Shown: one piece after another, positions 7,809 to 15,461 of the stretch
How the letters are laid out: the number at the start of each line of letters is the position of its first letter
How positions within the stretch are numbered: position 1 is the stretch's first letter
Source: Priestia aryabhattai
GTDB taxonomy: Bacteria; Bacillota; Bacilli; Bacillales; Bacillaceae_H
Direction: 5' to 3'
Assembly (NCBI RefSeq): GCF_023715685.1
Contig: NZ_JAMBOQ010000003.1
Location: 248,001 to 312,000, forward strand
DNA: 64,000 nt
Notes under the pieces: model-generated
The model's database searches: none
Told to the model about the DNA's origin: nothing
Seen by the model: the letters and a program-made list of their open reading frames with translations, nothing else
Program-made: the position numbers and the translations under genes

Positions 7809-10800
7809 TTAATGAGTAATTGGAGCAAAGGCTTTTATACCGGCAATCAGCTGTCCAGCCTGTACTTCATCGCCTGGTTTCACATGAATAGAACTGATAT
7901 ATCCATCCAAAGGTGCTAATTGAGGAAACTCCATCTTCATACTTTCTTCTATAATTAACGTATCGCCTTTTTCAACTTTTTGTCCTTCTTCTACAAGAAC
8001 TTTCCATACGCTTCCCGGCATTGTACAGCGAACAGCTTCTGTACCTTGGGGCAACTCTTGTTCCGTAATTTCAGCCGTTTCGTGTTCAGAGACATACTCA
8101 GCTAAGCCAAGTGCTTTCCAGCTTTCTCGTTCTGTTTGAAAAGCAGCCTGCTGGGTGTGACGAAAAGCAGCTGTGCTTTCTTCAATCGATGAAAGAAAAT
8201 CTAAATATTCCCCGAGTCTAAACGTTGTCTCCGTAATATCCGCTTCGAATCTCCCACGAAGGAAATCTGCGCGCAGTTTTAAAAGCTCATCTGCTCCTAC
8301 TGGATAAAATTGAATTTGGTCAAAGAAACGAAGAAGCCACGGTTTTCCGGCTTCAAAACTTTCCGTTTGACGAAGTCGGTTCCACATTTGAATTGTACGT
8401 CCTACAAACTGATAGCCGCCAGGACCTTCCATTCCATATACGCACATATATGCACCGCCAATACCAACTGCATTTTCAGGCGTCCATGTACGAGCGGGAT
8501 TATATTTAGTTGTAACTAAGCGGTGACGAGGGTCTAGGGGCGTAGCTACAGGCGCACCTAAATATACATCTCCAAGCCCCATTACTAGATAATTGGCGTC
8601 AAATACAATTCGTTTAACATCTTCAAGATGGTCCAGACCGTTTACTCGGCGAATAAATTCTAGATTGCTTGGACACCACGGTGCGTCTGGACGAACGTTT
8701 TGCTGATAGCGTTCAATAGCTAATTGAATCACAGGATCGTCCCATGAAAGTGGAAGTTTTACAATACGAGACGGAACTTCCATTTCTTCAAGAGGAGGAA
8801 GCGCGCGATCAATAGCCGAAATGTGCTGACAAAGTTCAAGAATAGACATTTTTGTTGCATCAATATGAATTTGAAGAGAACGGATGCCAGGCGTTAAATC
8901 TAGAACTGGTAAATCCTCACGCGTTTGGATAGCTTCCATCAAAGCATGTACTTGGAAGCGAAGCAGCAGGTCAAGCTCCATTTCTCCGTACTCCACAAGT
9001 ATATTCGCATCACCTGAGCAGCGGACGAAAAATGGGAACCGTCTATTTTCCGTTTCGTTGATTAGCAGCGGATAATCGCTTTTTAGCGGTTGAGCTACTG
9101 GATTTGTAAGTAAAGGAAGTGATGTAGATGTTCCTATACGTTGTAAAAAGTTTTCTTGGGTATATTTAAGTTTCTCAGCTTGTTCAAGGTCAATCAATTT
9201 AAACGAAATTTTATCTCCGGGATGAAGCTGTCCTATTTTCCAAAACTCTGCTGAAGCGGTGGTAACAGGGCAAACAAAGCCGCCAAGACTCGGACCGTCG
9301 GGGCCAAGTAAAATAGGCATATCTCCCGTTAAGTCTAAGGTGCCGATTGCATATGCATTATCATGAATATTTGATGGATGCAAACCGGCTTCTTCTCCAT
9401 CTTCACGGGTCCAAAAAGGAGCTGGACCTATTAACCTAACGCCTGTTCTCGAGCTGTTAAAATGAACTTCCCATTTTGTATCTGTGAGCTGTTGTAAGTA
9501 TTGAGGCTGTAAAAACTCTTCTGTACAATGAGGACCCGGAATCACACCGATTGTCCATTCTTTAGACATGGCAGGCTGATAAGAAAGGGCAAGTTCATTT
9601 TCAACGTGAGAGTAGTCAGAGACACGCAGTACATCTCCTGTACGAAGTGCTCTTCCACCGTGTCCTCCGAAGCTTCCTAGTGTAAAAGTAGAAGAACTGC
9701 CTAATATTTTAGGCATATCAAGTCCGCCGCCAATAAGTAAATACGTCCGCATTCCTTCGGTTGCTTCACTAAATGAAAGAATTTGTCCCGGCTTTGCTTG
9801 AATGGTTTTATACATAGGAATTTCAGCGTCGTCTAATGTGGCATGCATGTTAGCACCCGTAATGCAAAAAGATACATCGTCTCTAAATTTATAAGAGCCG
9901 CCTCGGAGAGTCATTTCGATCCCCGGTGCATCTGGCGAATTTCCGAGAAGTTTGTTTCCTATGCGAAAAGCAAAAGGATCCATTGGACCGCACGGAGGAA
10001 CCCCTACGTTCCAGTGCCTGGTGCGTCCTGGATAATCTTGAACAGTAGACTGAACGCCGCCGTCTAATACTTCGAGTGCCTGTTCGCTCGGAGTATATGA
10101 GTTAAGCATTTGGGTATACACGTCACCTATTTTGCACGCTTTTTCTTCTAACAGTCCCTGCAAGTATTGAAGATTAGTAGTAACGCCGTATAATCTTGTC
10201 TCTTTTAAGGCAGCGCTCAATTTTAGAAGGGCTTCTTCTCGTGTTTTTCCGTGAACGATAATTTTAGCCAGCATAGGATCATAAAGTGACGTTACATGAA
10301 TACCATCTCGTACCCACGTTTCGACTCGAGCCCTTTTAGAGAAAATCGCTTGATCGATTTGCCCGCCGCTTGGACGAAAATCATTTAAGCAATCTTCCGC
10401 ATAAATACGAGCTTGGATACTGTGACCTGAAGACGCAGGAAGCAAAGAAGGAAGGTTTACTAGCTCATCCGAAGCTTCTTTAAGCATCCATTCTACTAAA
10501 TCAATGTTTAATACTTCTTCTGTAACTCCGTGCTCTACTTGAAGGCGAGTATTTACTTCTAAAAAATAAAACTTCTCCGCTTCGGCGTCATAGAGAAACT
10601 CTACTGTTCCTGCACTTCGGTATCCGACTTCTTTGGCTAGTCGCGTAGCTGCTTGCAGCATATTTTCTCGTATATATGAAGGGAAGTTTGGAGCGGGGCT
10701 TTCTTCAATTACTTTTTGATTTCTTCGCTGAATCGAGCAGTCGCGTTCTCCTAAAGCGACTACTTCTCCGAAAGAATTCCCAAAGATTTGAACTTCCACA

Positions 10801-11420
10801 TGGCGAGCTTTTTGAATATACTTCTCTAAAAAAACACCGCTGTTTTTAAAGTTTGTTTGTGCTAAGTGGCACACGAAGTCAAAAGCTGCTTGAAGAGCTT
10901 TTTCATCTTTGCAAATACGCATTCCAATTCCGCCTCCGCCTGCTGTACTCTTTAACATAACGGGATAGCCAATCTCTTCCGCGGCACATATAGCTTCTGA
11001 TACATCTGTAATAAGAGGTGTACCGGGTAACAAAGGCACGTCGGCTCTTTGCGCAATTTCCCGGGCAGAATGTTTTAATCCGAATATTTCTATTTGTTGA
11101 GGTGTAGGACCGATAAATATAATTCCTTCAGCCTTACAGCGACGAGCAAATTCTGCGTTTTCACTTAAAAAACCGTAGCCTGGATGAATAGCTTCCGCGC
11201 CTGTTTTCTTTGCAATATCTAGAATAAGGTCTTCATTTAAATAACTTTCTTTTACAGGACCGCTGCCAATTAAAATGGCTTCATCTGCTTCATCAACGTG
11301 CAGGCTGTCTTGATCTGCTTCTGTATAAACAGCTACAGATTTCATCCCTAAATGTCGTAATGTTCGCTCAATTCTAACGGCAATTGCGCCTCGGTTAGCA
11401 ATTAATACTTTTGTAAACAT
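7809..11420 (-). CDS. Biotin-dependent guanidine/urea carboxylase
   Basis: A 1203-residue single-chain biotin enzyme. Residues 1-450 are an ATP-grasp biotin carboxylase (glycine-rich KSTAGGGGIGM near 157-167, EVNTRLQVEHGVTE near 288-302). Residues ~455-1060 are the paired KipA/KipI-like carboxyltransferase, and 1125-1200 the biotinyl domain, with K1162 in EESMKMEF. In AIGTLDLTGD, D696 occupies the spot where, as I recall it, urea carboxylases carry Asn (AINFTGD) and guanidine carboxylases Asp. With the guanidine-I riboswitch and two DUF1989 partners this favours guanidine as substrate. Urea carboxylase is the usual database name. It lies 16 bp after the DUF1989 gene. Confidence 0.9.
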   Translation of the reverse strand: MFTKVLIANRGAIAVRIERTLRHLGMKSVAVYTEADQDSLHVDEADEAILIGSGPVKESYLNEDLILDIAKKTGAEAIHPGYGFLSENAEFARRCKAEGIIFIGPTPQQIEIFGLKHSAREIAQRADVPLLPGTPLITDVSEAICAAEEIGYPVMLKSTAGGGGIGMRICKDEKALQAAFDFVCHLAQTNFKNSGVFLEKYIQKARHVEVQIFGNSFGEVVALGERDCSIQRRNQKVIEESPAPNFPSYIRENMLQAATRLAKEVGYRSAGTVEFLYDAEAEKFYFLEVNTRLQVEHGVTEEVLNIDLVEWMLKEASDELVNLPSLLPASSGHSIQARIYAEDCLNDFRPSGGQIDQAIFSKRARVETWVRDGIHVTSLYDPMLAKIIVHGKTREEALLKLSAALKETRLYGVTTNLQYLQGLLEEKACKIGDVYTQMLNSYTPSEQALEVLDGGVQSTVQDYPGRTRHWNVGVPPCGPMDPFAFRIGNKLLGNSPDAPGIEMTLRGGSYKFRDDVSFCITGANMHATLDDAEIPMYKTIQAKPGQILSFSEATEGMRTYLLIGGGLDMPKILGSSSTFTLGSFGGHGGRALRTGDVLRVSDYSHVENELALSYQPAMSKEWTIGVIPGPHCTEEFLQPQYLQQLTDTKWEVHFNSSRTGVRLIGPAPFWTREDGEEAGLHPSNIHDNAYAIGTLDLTGDMPILLGPDGPSLGGFVCPVTTASAEFWKIGQLHPGDKISFKLIDLEQAEKLKYTQENFLQRIGTSTSLPLLTNPVAQPLKSDYPLLINETENRRFPFFVRCSGDANILVEYGEMELDLLLRFQVHALMEAIQTREDLPVLDLTPGIRSLQIHIDATKMSILELCQHISAIDRALPPLEEMEVPSRIVKLPLSWDDPVIQLAIERYQQNVRPDAPWCPSNLEFIRRVNGLDHLEDVKRIVFDANYLVMGLGDVYLGAPVATPLDPRHRLVTTKYNPARTWTPENAVGIGGAYMCVYGMEGPGGYQFVGRTIQMWNRLRQTESFEAGKPWLLRFFDQIQFYPVGADELLKLRADFLRGRFEADITETTFRLGEYLDFLSSIEESTAAFRHTQQAAFQTERESWKALGLAEYVSEHETAEITEQELPQGTEAVRCTMPGSVWKVLVEEGQKVEKGDTLIIEESMKMEFPQLAPLDGYISSIHVKPGDEVQAGQLIAGIKAFAPITH

Positions 11421-11436
11421 AGATGAACACTCCTTT

Positions 11437-12090
11437 TTATAATGAATCCCAAATAACTAAGCGAATAGGGGTAGGGTTATAATTGTTGCACGGATTATTA
11501 AGCTGAGGGCAGTTGCTGATCAATACAAGTGTAGGGTTGATAGCTTCCATTTCTACATAGTATCCGGGTGCAGATACGCCGTCATCAAACGTTAATCCGC
11601 CGCTTGGCGTCACGGGTACATTCATAAAAAAGTTTACGTTTGGTGCTAAATCTCTTTTGGTGTATCGGCTATCATATTTTGATAGCTGCAGCATAAATGT
11701 ATCTCGGCAGTTATGCATCGGAAGCGTGTCATGTGCATAGCGTACGGTGTTGCTTTGTGCCGAACAAGCTCCGCCTAAGGTATCATGGCGTCCGCACGTG
11801 TCAGCTACAATTTTTACTAGCTCTTTTCCAGATTGAGAAAGCAGCACTGTGCCGGTGGATAAATAAATATTTCCTTGATTAGCAATCGTAGATACTGCAC
11901 TGTAATGATCTTCTAGATTTTCTGCATCAAAGAATAAAGTATCCGCTGCTTGATTGCCTTCTATATCTATTATTCTAAGAGCTTGGCCGGGTTTAAGTTC
12001 GTGCATCCAGCCATCACCTGCTAGTACGGTTTCATCATAAATTGCGTTTTCTATGTTTCTATTACTTTCCACTCGATTAAATACAGCCAT
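11437..12090 (-). CDS. DUF1989 protein, putative carboxyguanidine deiminase subunit (metal-binding)
   Basis: A 217-residue urea-amidolyase-associated protein (DUF1989). In guanidine-degrading bacteria two such paralogues form the heteromeric carboxyguanidine deiminase (CgdAB), which turns carboxyguanidine into allophanate and ammonia. The motif [18 protein letters not shown] (C99, H102, C109) offers likely metal ligands. The neighbouring paralogue lacks both Cys. Spacing to neighbours is 20 and 16 bp, each with a GGAGG-type site. Family and operon logic are solid; which subunit (A or B) it is I cannot say. Confidence 0.8.
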   Translation of the reverse strand: MAVFNRVESNRNIENAIYDETVLAGDGWMHELKPGQALRIIDIEGNQAADTLFFDAENLEDHYSAVSTIANQGNIYLSTGTVLLSQSGKELVKIVADTCGRHDTLGGACSAQSNTVRYAHDTLPMHNCRDTFMLQLSKYDSRYTKRDLAPNVNFFMNVPVTPSGGLTFDDGVSAPGYYVEMEAINPTLVLISNCPQLNNPCNNYNPTPIRLVIWDSL

Positions 12091-12110
12091 TATAGAAGCC
12101 TCCTTTATTT

Positions 12111-12848
12111 TTAAATAGTTGATAATGTTTTATTTCCAAGCAGCAGGTCATAAGACCATGTATTTTCAAACGCTCGTTTATTTTCAGGTCTAAAATTTAA
12201 ACAGTAGTCGTCTGAGCTTACAGGAGCCGCTTCATCTACGGTTATTTCAATAGGAACAGAAGGATACGTTCCCCTCAGGTCTAAAGGATTAGGTGTATTG
12301 GACAGTACAAAAAGCAAATCCATTTCTGTTCTAAGCGTAATAAAATCTCCTTTTTTACAATGAGAAGAAACAAAATTCATATTCCCTTCTTCGTCGCAGT
12401 ATACTTTTGAAAATAAATTAAGATTAGGAACGATATCACGGGCTGTTAAACCATTGCGTAGAAGCTCCATTGAGAAATTTTCTTCTCCATTTCTTCTCCA
12501 TTCGTTTCGAGATTCTTGATAAGTAGATGCGCCGTATTTTTGATGAGTTAAGCTGCGCGTAGTATAGCCTGAAATTGTATCATGCCAGCCGATTGTATCA
12601 GAAATGATGCTCGCAAGTGCTCTGCCGTTGTCACTCATTAGAACGTGTCCTTTTGTTAAGTGAGCAGTATGCTGAGCTTTTAAGGTATCGGGCATGTTGT
12701 ATCGCTCCGTTAAATCATGAATGTTGTATAGTAGTACGGATACATTTGCACCGGATTCTTGTGCGGTAAACGTCACCGATTTTCCTCTTCCAATTCGTCC
12801 TGACCATTTTCCGCCTGCCGGGATTGTTTGCTTCCAGATATAACTCAT
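12111..12848 (-). CDS. DUF1989 protein, putative carboxyguanidine deiminase partner subunit
   Basis: A 245-residue paralogue of the next gene and the first gene after the guanidine-I riboswitch. It aligns through [12 protein letters not shown] to the partner's [11 protein letters not shown] motif, but both Cys positions are replaced, so it is probably a non-catalytic or structural half of a heteromer. It is older annotated as urea amidolyase-associated protein UAAP1. AAGGAGG lies 8 bp before ATG, outside the riboswitch terminator, so control is by transcription attenuation rather than site occlusion. Confidence 0.8.
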   Translation of the reverse strand: MSYIWKQTIPAGGKWSGRIGRGKSVTFTAQESGANVSVLLYNIHDLTERYNMPDTLKAQHTAHLTKGHVLMSDNGRALASIISDTIGWHDTISGYTTRSLTHQKYGASTYQESRNEWRRNGEENFSMELLRNGLTARDIVPNLNLFSKVYCDEEGNMNFVSSHCKKGDFITLRTEMDLLFVLSNTPNPLDLRGTYPSVPIEITVDEAAPVSSDDYCLNFRPENKRAFENTWSYDLLLGNKTLSTI

Positions 12849-12867
12849 AAAGTAACCTCCTTAGAAT

Positions 12868-13035
12868 AAAAAAAGGATAAAAGCCTAGGGGAGTAGTCTC
12901 CCAGGCTTTTATCCTTCCGTGTTATACAGCGTAGCGCTATATCGCTCTCTCTCGGACCAGTCTTTAACATATGTTAAACGGAACCCTAGACAGCTTTTTT
13001 GTTCTTAACGGCTGTAAGAACCTTTATCCATTTGT
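12868..13035 (-). promoter_or_regulatory. Guanidine-I (ykkC) riboswitch with terminator
   Basis: The minus-strand leader contains the conserved ykkC blocks CTAGGGTTCCG (12979-12989) and ACTGGTCCGAGAG (12949-12961) and the 3' block ACGGAAGGATAAAAGCCTGG. This last block overlaps the left arm of a long terminator hairpin (12875-12914) followed by T7. Guanidine binding should stabilise the aptamer, prevent the terminator and switch on the four-gene degradation operon. This is a textbook guanidine-I match. Confidence 0.93.
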
Positions 13036-13052
13036 GGCTTTCGATTAATCGT

Positions 13053-13082
13053 AGTATAGTATGTGTGAAAATGAGTTGACAA
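13053..13082 (-). promoter_or_regulatory. SigA-type promoter of the guanidine operon
   Basis: On the minus strand TTGTCA (13077-13082) and TATACT (13053-13058) are separated by 18 bp, placing the transcription start a few bases before the riboswitch. Confidence 0.65.
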
Positions 13083-13107
13083 GCAGTTTGTTAGAACACC
13101 TGACATA

Positions 13108-13126
13108 AAAACTGATTTTTCAGTTT
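13108..13126 (-). terminator. Weak terminator of the permease gene
   Basis: A short stem (AAACTG/CAGTTT) overlaps the permease stop codon and is followed by TTTTA on the minus strand. The stem is only 6 bp, so termination may be partial and could let permease transcripts run into the downstream riboswitch operon. Confidence 0.35.
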
Positions 13127-14474
13127 ATTTTTCAGTGACCGTCACTTTTGAATGATCTCGCTTCACAAAAGGGGACGCCAGTCGAGATTTGACAAATAAA
13201 TAGAGAAATCCAATAGTAAGCCAGGCCACACCAATCAAAAGAGTGTCTTTGTTCAACAGCGTAAGCAGCCATCCGATAAATCCTGCTCCAATCAAAGGGA
13301 AGATAAGATAAAGTATCGTTTCAATGAACGACCGTTTTTTTAACTTAATATAAAAATGAGCAATGACTGATACATTAACAAATGTAAAAGCGGTTAAGGC
13401 ACCGAAACTGACAAAAGTAACGGCTGTGTTTAAATCAATAACCATTCCCAAAAACGAAAAAGCTGTGACAAGCAAAATATTCAAAACGGGCGTTTTGAAC
13501 GTTGGATGAATATATGAAAATACCTTTTGTGGCAACACAGATTCACGGCCTAAAGCATACAAAAAACGAGTGACGCTTGTGACCGAAGAAACTCCTTGAG
13601 TAAAGGTAGCGATAATTAAGACCGTAATAAATAGACTGCTTAAAAGGTTTCCGCCAACTAATTTTACTAGGGTATAGGCTGCATTATCAGGGTTAGTAAA
13701 CGTGAATCCAGGGTAGGCAATCTGTGTAAAATATGAGATAGCGATGTACATAACAGCCGCGATACAAACAATAAGAAAAATAGCTTTTGGAATTGTCTTT
13801 TCCGGTTGAATTGTTTCTTCCGCCATTGTTGTAACTGCATCAAATCCTAAAAAGCAAAAGCAAATGAGCGCAGCTCCAGAAAAAATAGTCGTAAACGGTA
13901 CATCTGAAGCCAAAAAAGGATGAAGTGAAAAAAGAGTAGAAGAACTAGCTTGACCTGTTGTAATATCTTTGATGATAAATAAACAAAACAAACCTATAAA
14001 CAGAATTTGAACCACAACAGAGATGCCGCTTATACGAGCCACAGACTTAATACCAACAATATTGACTAAAGCTAGGATAATGTTCATGACAATGACCCAT
14101 ATGTATACAGGAGTAGAAGGGAATTCTGTATGCATAAAAATACCAAATGTCAAAATAGCGATAATGGGGGAGAAAATATAGTCTAAAAGAAGTGCCCAGC
14201 CTACTAAAAAGCCAAGGCGAGGATGTATAGCTTTTTTCGTATACGTATAAGCAGATCCGGCTATTGGATAGGCTTTTACCATTCGGCTATAGCTATATGC
14301 CGTAAAAAAGATAGCTAAAAAAGCAATTAAATAAGCAAGGACCATTTGCCCTCCAGCCGCATCGTAGGCTACTCCGTAAACTGTAAAGAAAATCATTGGA
14401 GTCATCCAAGCAAGACCCAAAAATACGATTTGATATACCTTTAGTGATTTACTTAACGTTGGTTGGTTGTTCAT
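13125..14474 (-). CDS. APC-family permease under guanidine riboswitch control
   Basis: A 449-residue amino acid/polyamine/organocation (APC) permease with 12 predicted helices. The helix-1 region GLAWMTPMIFFTVYG, GSAYTYTKKAIHPRLGFLVGWALLLDYI and FDAVTTMAEET are family signatures. It has its own promoter and its own guanidine-I riboswitch, so its cargo is probably guanidine, a guanidine derivative or a product of guanidine breakdown such as urea. Because the degradation operon follows, uptake of a nitrogen source is likelier than export. The direction of transport is inference. Confidence 0.85.
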   Translation of the reverse strand: MNNQPTLSKSLKVYQIVFLGLAWMTPMIFFTVYGVAYDAAGGQMVLAYLIAFLAIFFTAYSYSRMVKAYPIAGSAYTYTKKAIHPRLGFLVGWALLLDYIFSPIIAILTFGIFMHTEFPSTPVYIWVIVMNIILALVNIVGIKSVARISGISVVVQILFIGLFCLFIIKDITTGQASSSTLFSLHPFLASDVPFTTIFSGAALICFCFLGFDAVTTMAEETIQPEKTIPKAIFLIVCIAAVMYIAISYFTQIAYPGFTFTNPDNAAYTLVKLVGGNLLSSLFITVLIIATFTQGVSSVTSVTRFLYALGRESVLPQKVFSYIHPTFKTPVLNILLVTAFSFLGMVIDLNTAVTFVSFGALTAFTFVNVSVIAHFYIKLKKRSFIETILYLIFPLIGAGFIGWLLTLLNKDTLLIGVAWLTIGFLYLFVKSRLASPFVKRDHSKVTVTEK

Positions 14475-14507
14475 ATAAATCCCTTCTTTCCTCTATTTTA
14501 TAGTAGT

Positions 14508-14655
14508 AAAAAAGAAAAGCCTGGGAGAATGATGTCATTCTCCCAGGCTTTTCTCCCTCCGTGTATACGGAATGTTCCGTACGCTCTCTCTCGGACCAGC
14601 CTTTAACATGTGTTAAACGGAACCCTAGATCGCTTTTTTGTCTTCAACAGAGTGA
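14508..14655 (-). promoter_or_regulatory. Second guanidine-I (ykkC) riboswitch with terminator
   Basis: The same blocks occur on the minus strand: CTAGGGTTCCG, GGTCCGAGAGAGAG and ACGG before a long terminator (14513-14554, about 18 bp stem) with T6. It differs from the first mainly in the loop of P3 and in the terminator arms. It should turn on the permease when guanidine is present. Confidence 0.93.
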
Positions 14656-14685
14656 AGACCTTTATAGGTAATGTAAGTAGTTCGA

Positions 14686-14714
14686 AGTATAAGCAGGATT
14701 ATAGGAAGATGCAA
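14686..14714 (-). promoter_or_regulatory. SigA-type promoter of the permease gene
   Basis: On the minus strand TTGCAT (14709-14714), a 17-bp spacer and TATACT (14686-14691), immediately upstream of the second guanidine riboswitch. Confidence 0.65.
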
Positions 14715-14811
14715 CTACTGTGTTAGATAGTTTAACAAGCTTTTTGAAAAAGTAAACTTTTGTAAAAAGCGAACTATATATAATTTTAATAAAAAGATTA
14801 TTCGTTTATAG

Positions 14812-14840
14812 TTGACTTGTAGAAAGACCTATAGTATATT
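14812..14840 (+). promoter_or_regulatory. SigA promoter of the codA leader
   Basis: TTGACT (14812-14817), a 17-bp spacer and TATATT (14835-14840) lie about 25 bp before the guanine aptamer on the plus strand. Confidence 0.65.
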
Positions 14841-14865
14841 TGTAGACAAGAAAAAGCTAAATACG

Positions 14866-14940
14866 GTTCACTCATATATGTTTGAGAATATGGCTCAGAC
14901 GTTTCTACCTTATCACCGTAAATGATAGGACTATGAGTAA
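14866..14940 (+). promoter_or_regulatory. Guanine-class purine riboswitch aptamer
   Basis: Three-way junction with purine riboswitch hallmarks: P1 ACTCAT/ATGAGT, P2 with loop AATATGG, TTTCTAC linker, P3 with loop CCGTAAA, and the ligand-reading C in GGACTATGAG. Cytosine there (uracil in adenine riboswitches) indicates guanine or hypoxanthine. No terminator follows it directly; the next structure is a ykkC-family aptamer, so the two aptamers share one expression platform. Confidence 0.92.
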
Positions 14941-14943
14941 AAA

Positions 14944-15105
14944 GTGAATCTAGGTTCCCATTTTCGCATTAGTGGAAAGTTTGGTCCAAGCGATTCACAT
15001 ATTCATTTTTGAAAAAGAGTGGATATGACACCGAAGGGATAAAAGCCCAGGCGGGTAGGTTTTTGCTCATTGTATTTGAGAGACCTGCCTTTGTTTGGGC
15101 TTTTT
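14944..15105 (+). promoter_or_regulatory. PRPP-type ykkC-family aptamer with terminator
   Basis: A second aptamer follows within 4 nt. P1 is GTGAATC/GATTCAC, with CTAGGTTCC (14950-14958) and TTTGGTCC (14980-14987) as ykkC conserved blocks. P3 is CATATTCA/TGGATATG. The 3' block is GAAGGGATAAAAGCCCAGGC, whose end is the left arm of a terminator (15043-15105) ending in T5. It lacks the GGTCCGAGAG of guanidine-I aptamers. Guanine aptamers followed by a PRPP-binding ykkC subtype 2b aptamer are known in Firmicutes, with guanine turning expression off and PRPP on. The ligand is inferred from that architecture. Confidence 0.8.
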
Positions 15106-15123
15106 CTTATGTGTCTATTTACA

Positions 15124-15312
15124 GTGTGAGCGAGTGATAGAAATTTCTTGCTTGTATCTGCATTGCTTTCTGGGGAGAATAGCGATGCAAAGCATGAAAT
15201 CACTCACTGAAGCTTTATCTGTAAGCCCTCATTTAACCATGGGAAGTACATTCTATCTATTTTCTAGCATTTTTTCTTTGATGAGCAGCGTGGGGACGCT
15301 GCTCCTTTTTTT
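15124..15312 (+). promoter_or_regulatory. Second structured leader element with terminator, PyrR-like loop
   Basis: Downstream of the riboswitch terminator is a further folded region. An outer stem pairs GAGTGAT (15132-15138) with ATCACTC (15199-15205). Inside, TGCATTGCT (15159-15167) pairs with AGCGATGCA (15181-15189). The tip, TTC-TGGGGA-GAA, resembles the PyrR anti-antiterminator hexaloop CNGNGA, differing at its first base. A strong terminator follows (GAGCAGCGT/ACGCTGCTC, 15283-15304, then T7 at 15306). This looks like another attenuator before the cytosine-deaminase gene. The hairpins are visible; PyrR control is a hypothesis. Confidence 0.5.
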
Positions 15313-15461
15313 GTTTTCGCTTTTTTCTCTACAAATAAAGGTCTCTAAAGAGAAGGTGATTCGCGAAATTTGGCGAATTAATGCTTTAAACAATAAATGA
15401 TAGATAAGATAAAGGGGGCTATGGAAAATCAAGAAGTTGAAAAATTGAGGAGGGAATTACG

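Noticed and set aside
15095..15400. A 101-codon ORF between the riboswitch and the cytosine deaminase gene, with a shorter start at 15185 after GGGGAG
   Set aside because: It overlaps both the long-range stem and the strong 15283-15312 terminator, whose T-run accounts for its hydrophobic stretch. I treated it as leader RNA, though a small membrane protein cannot be excluded.
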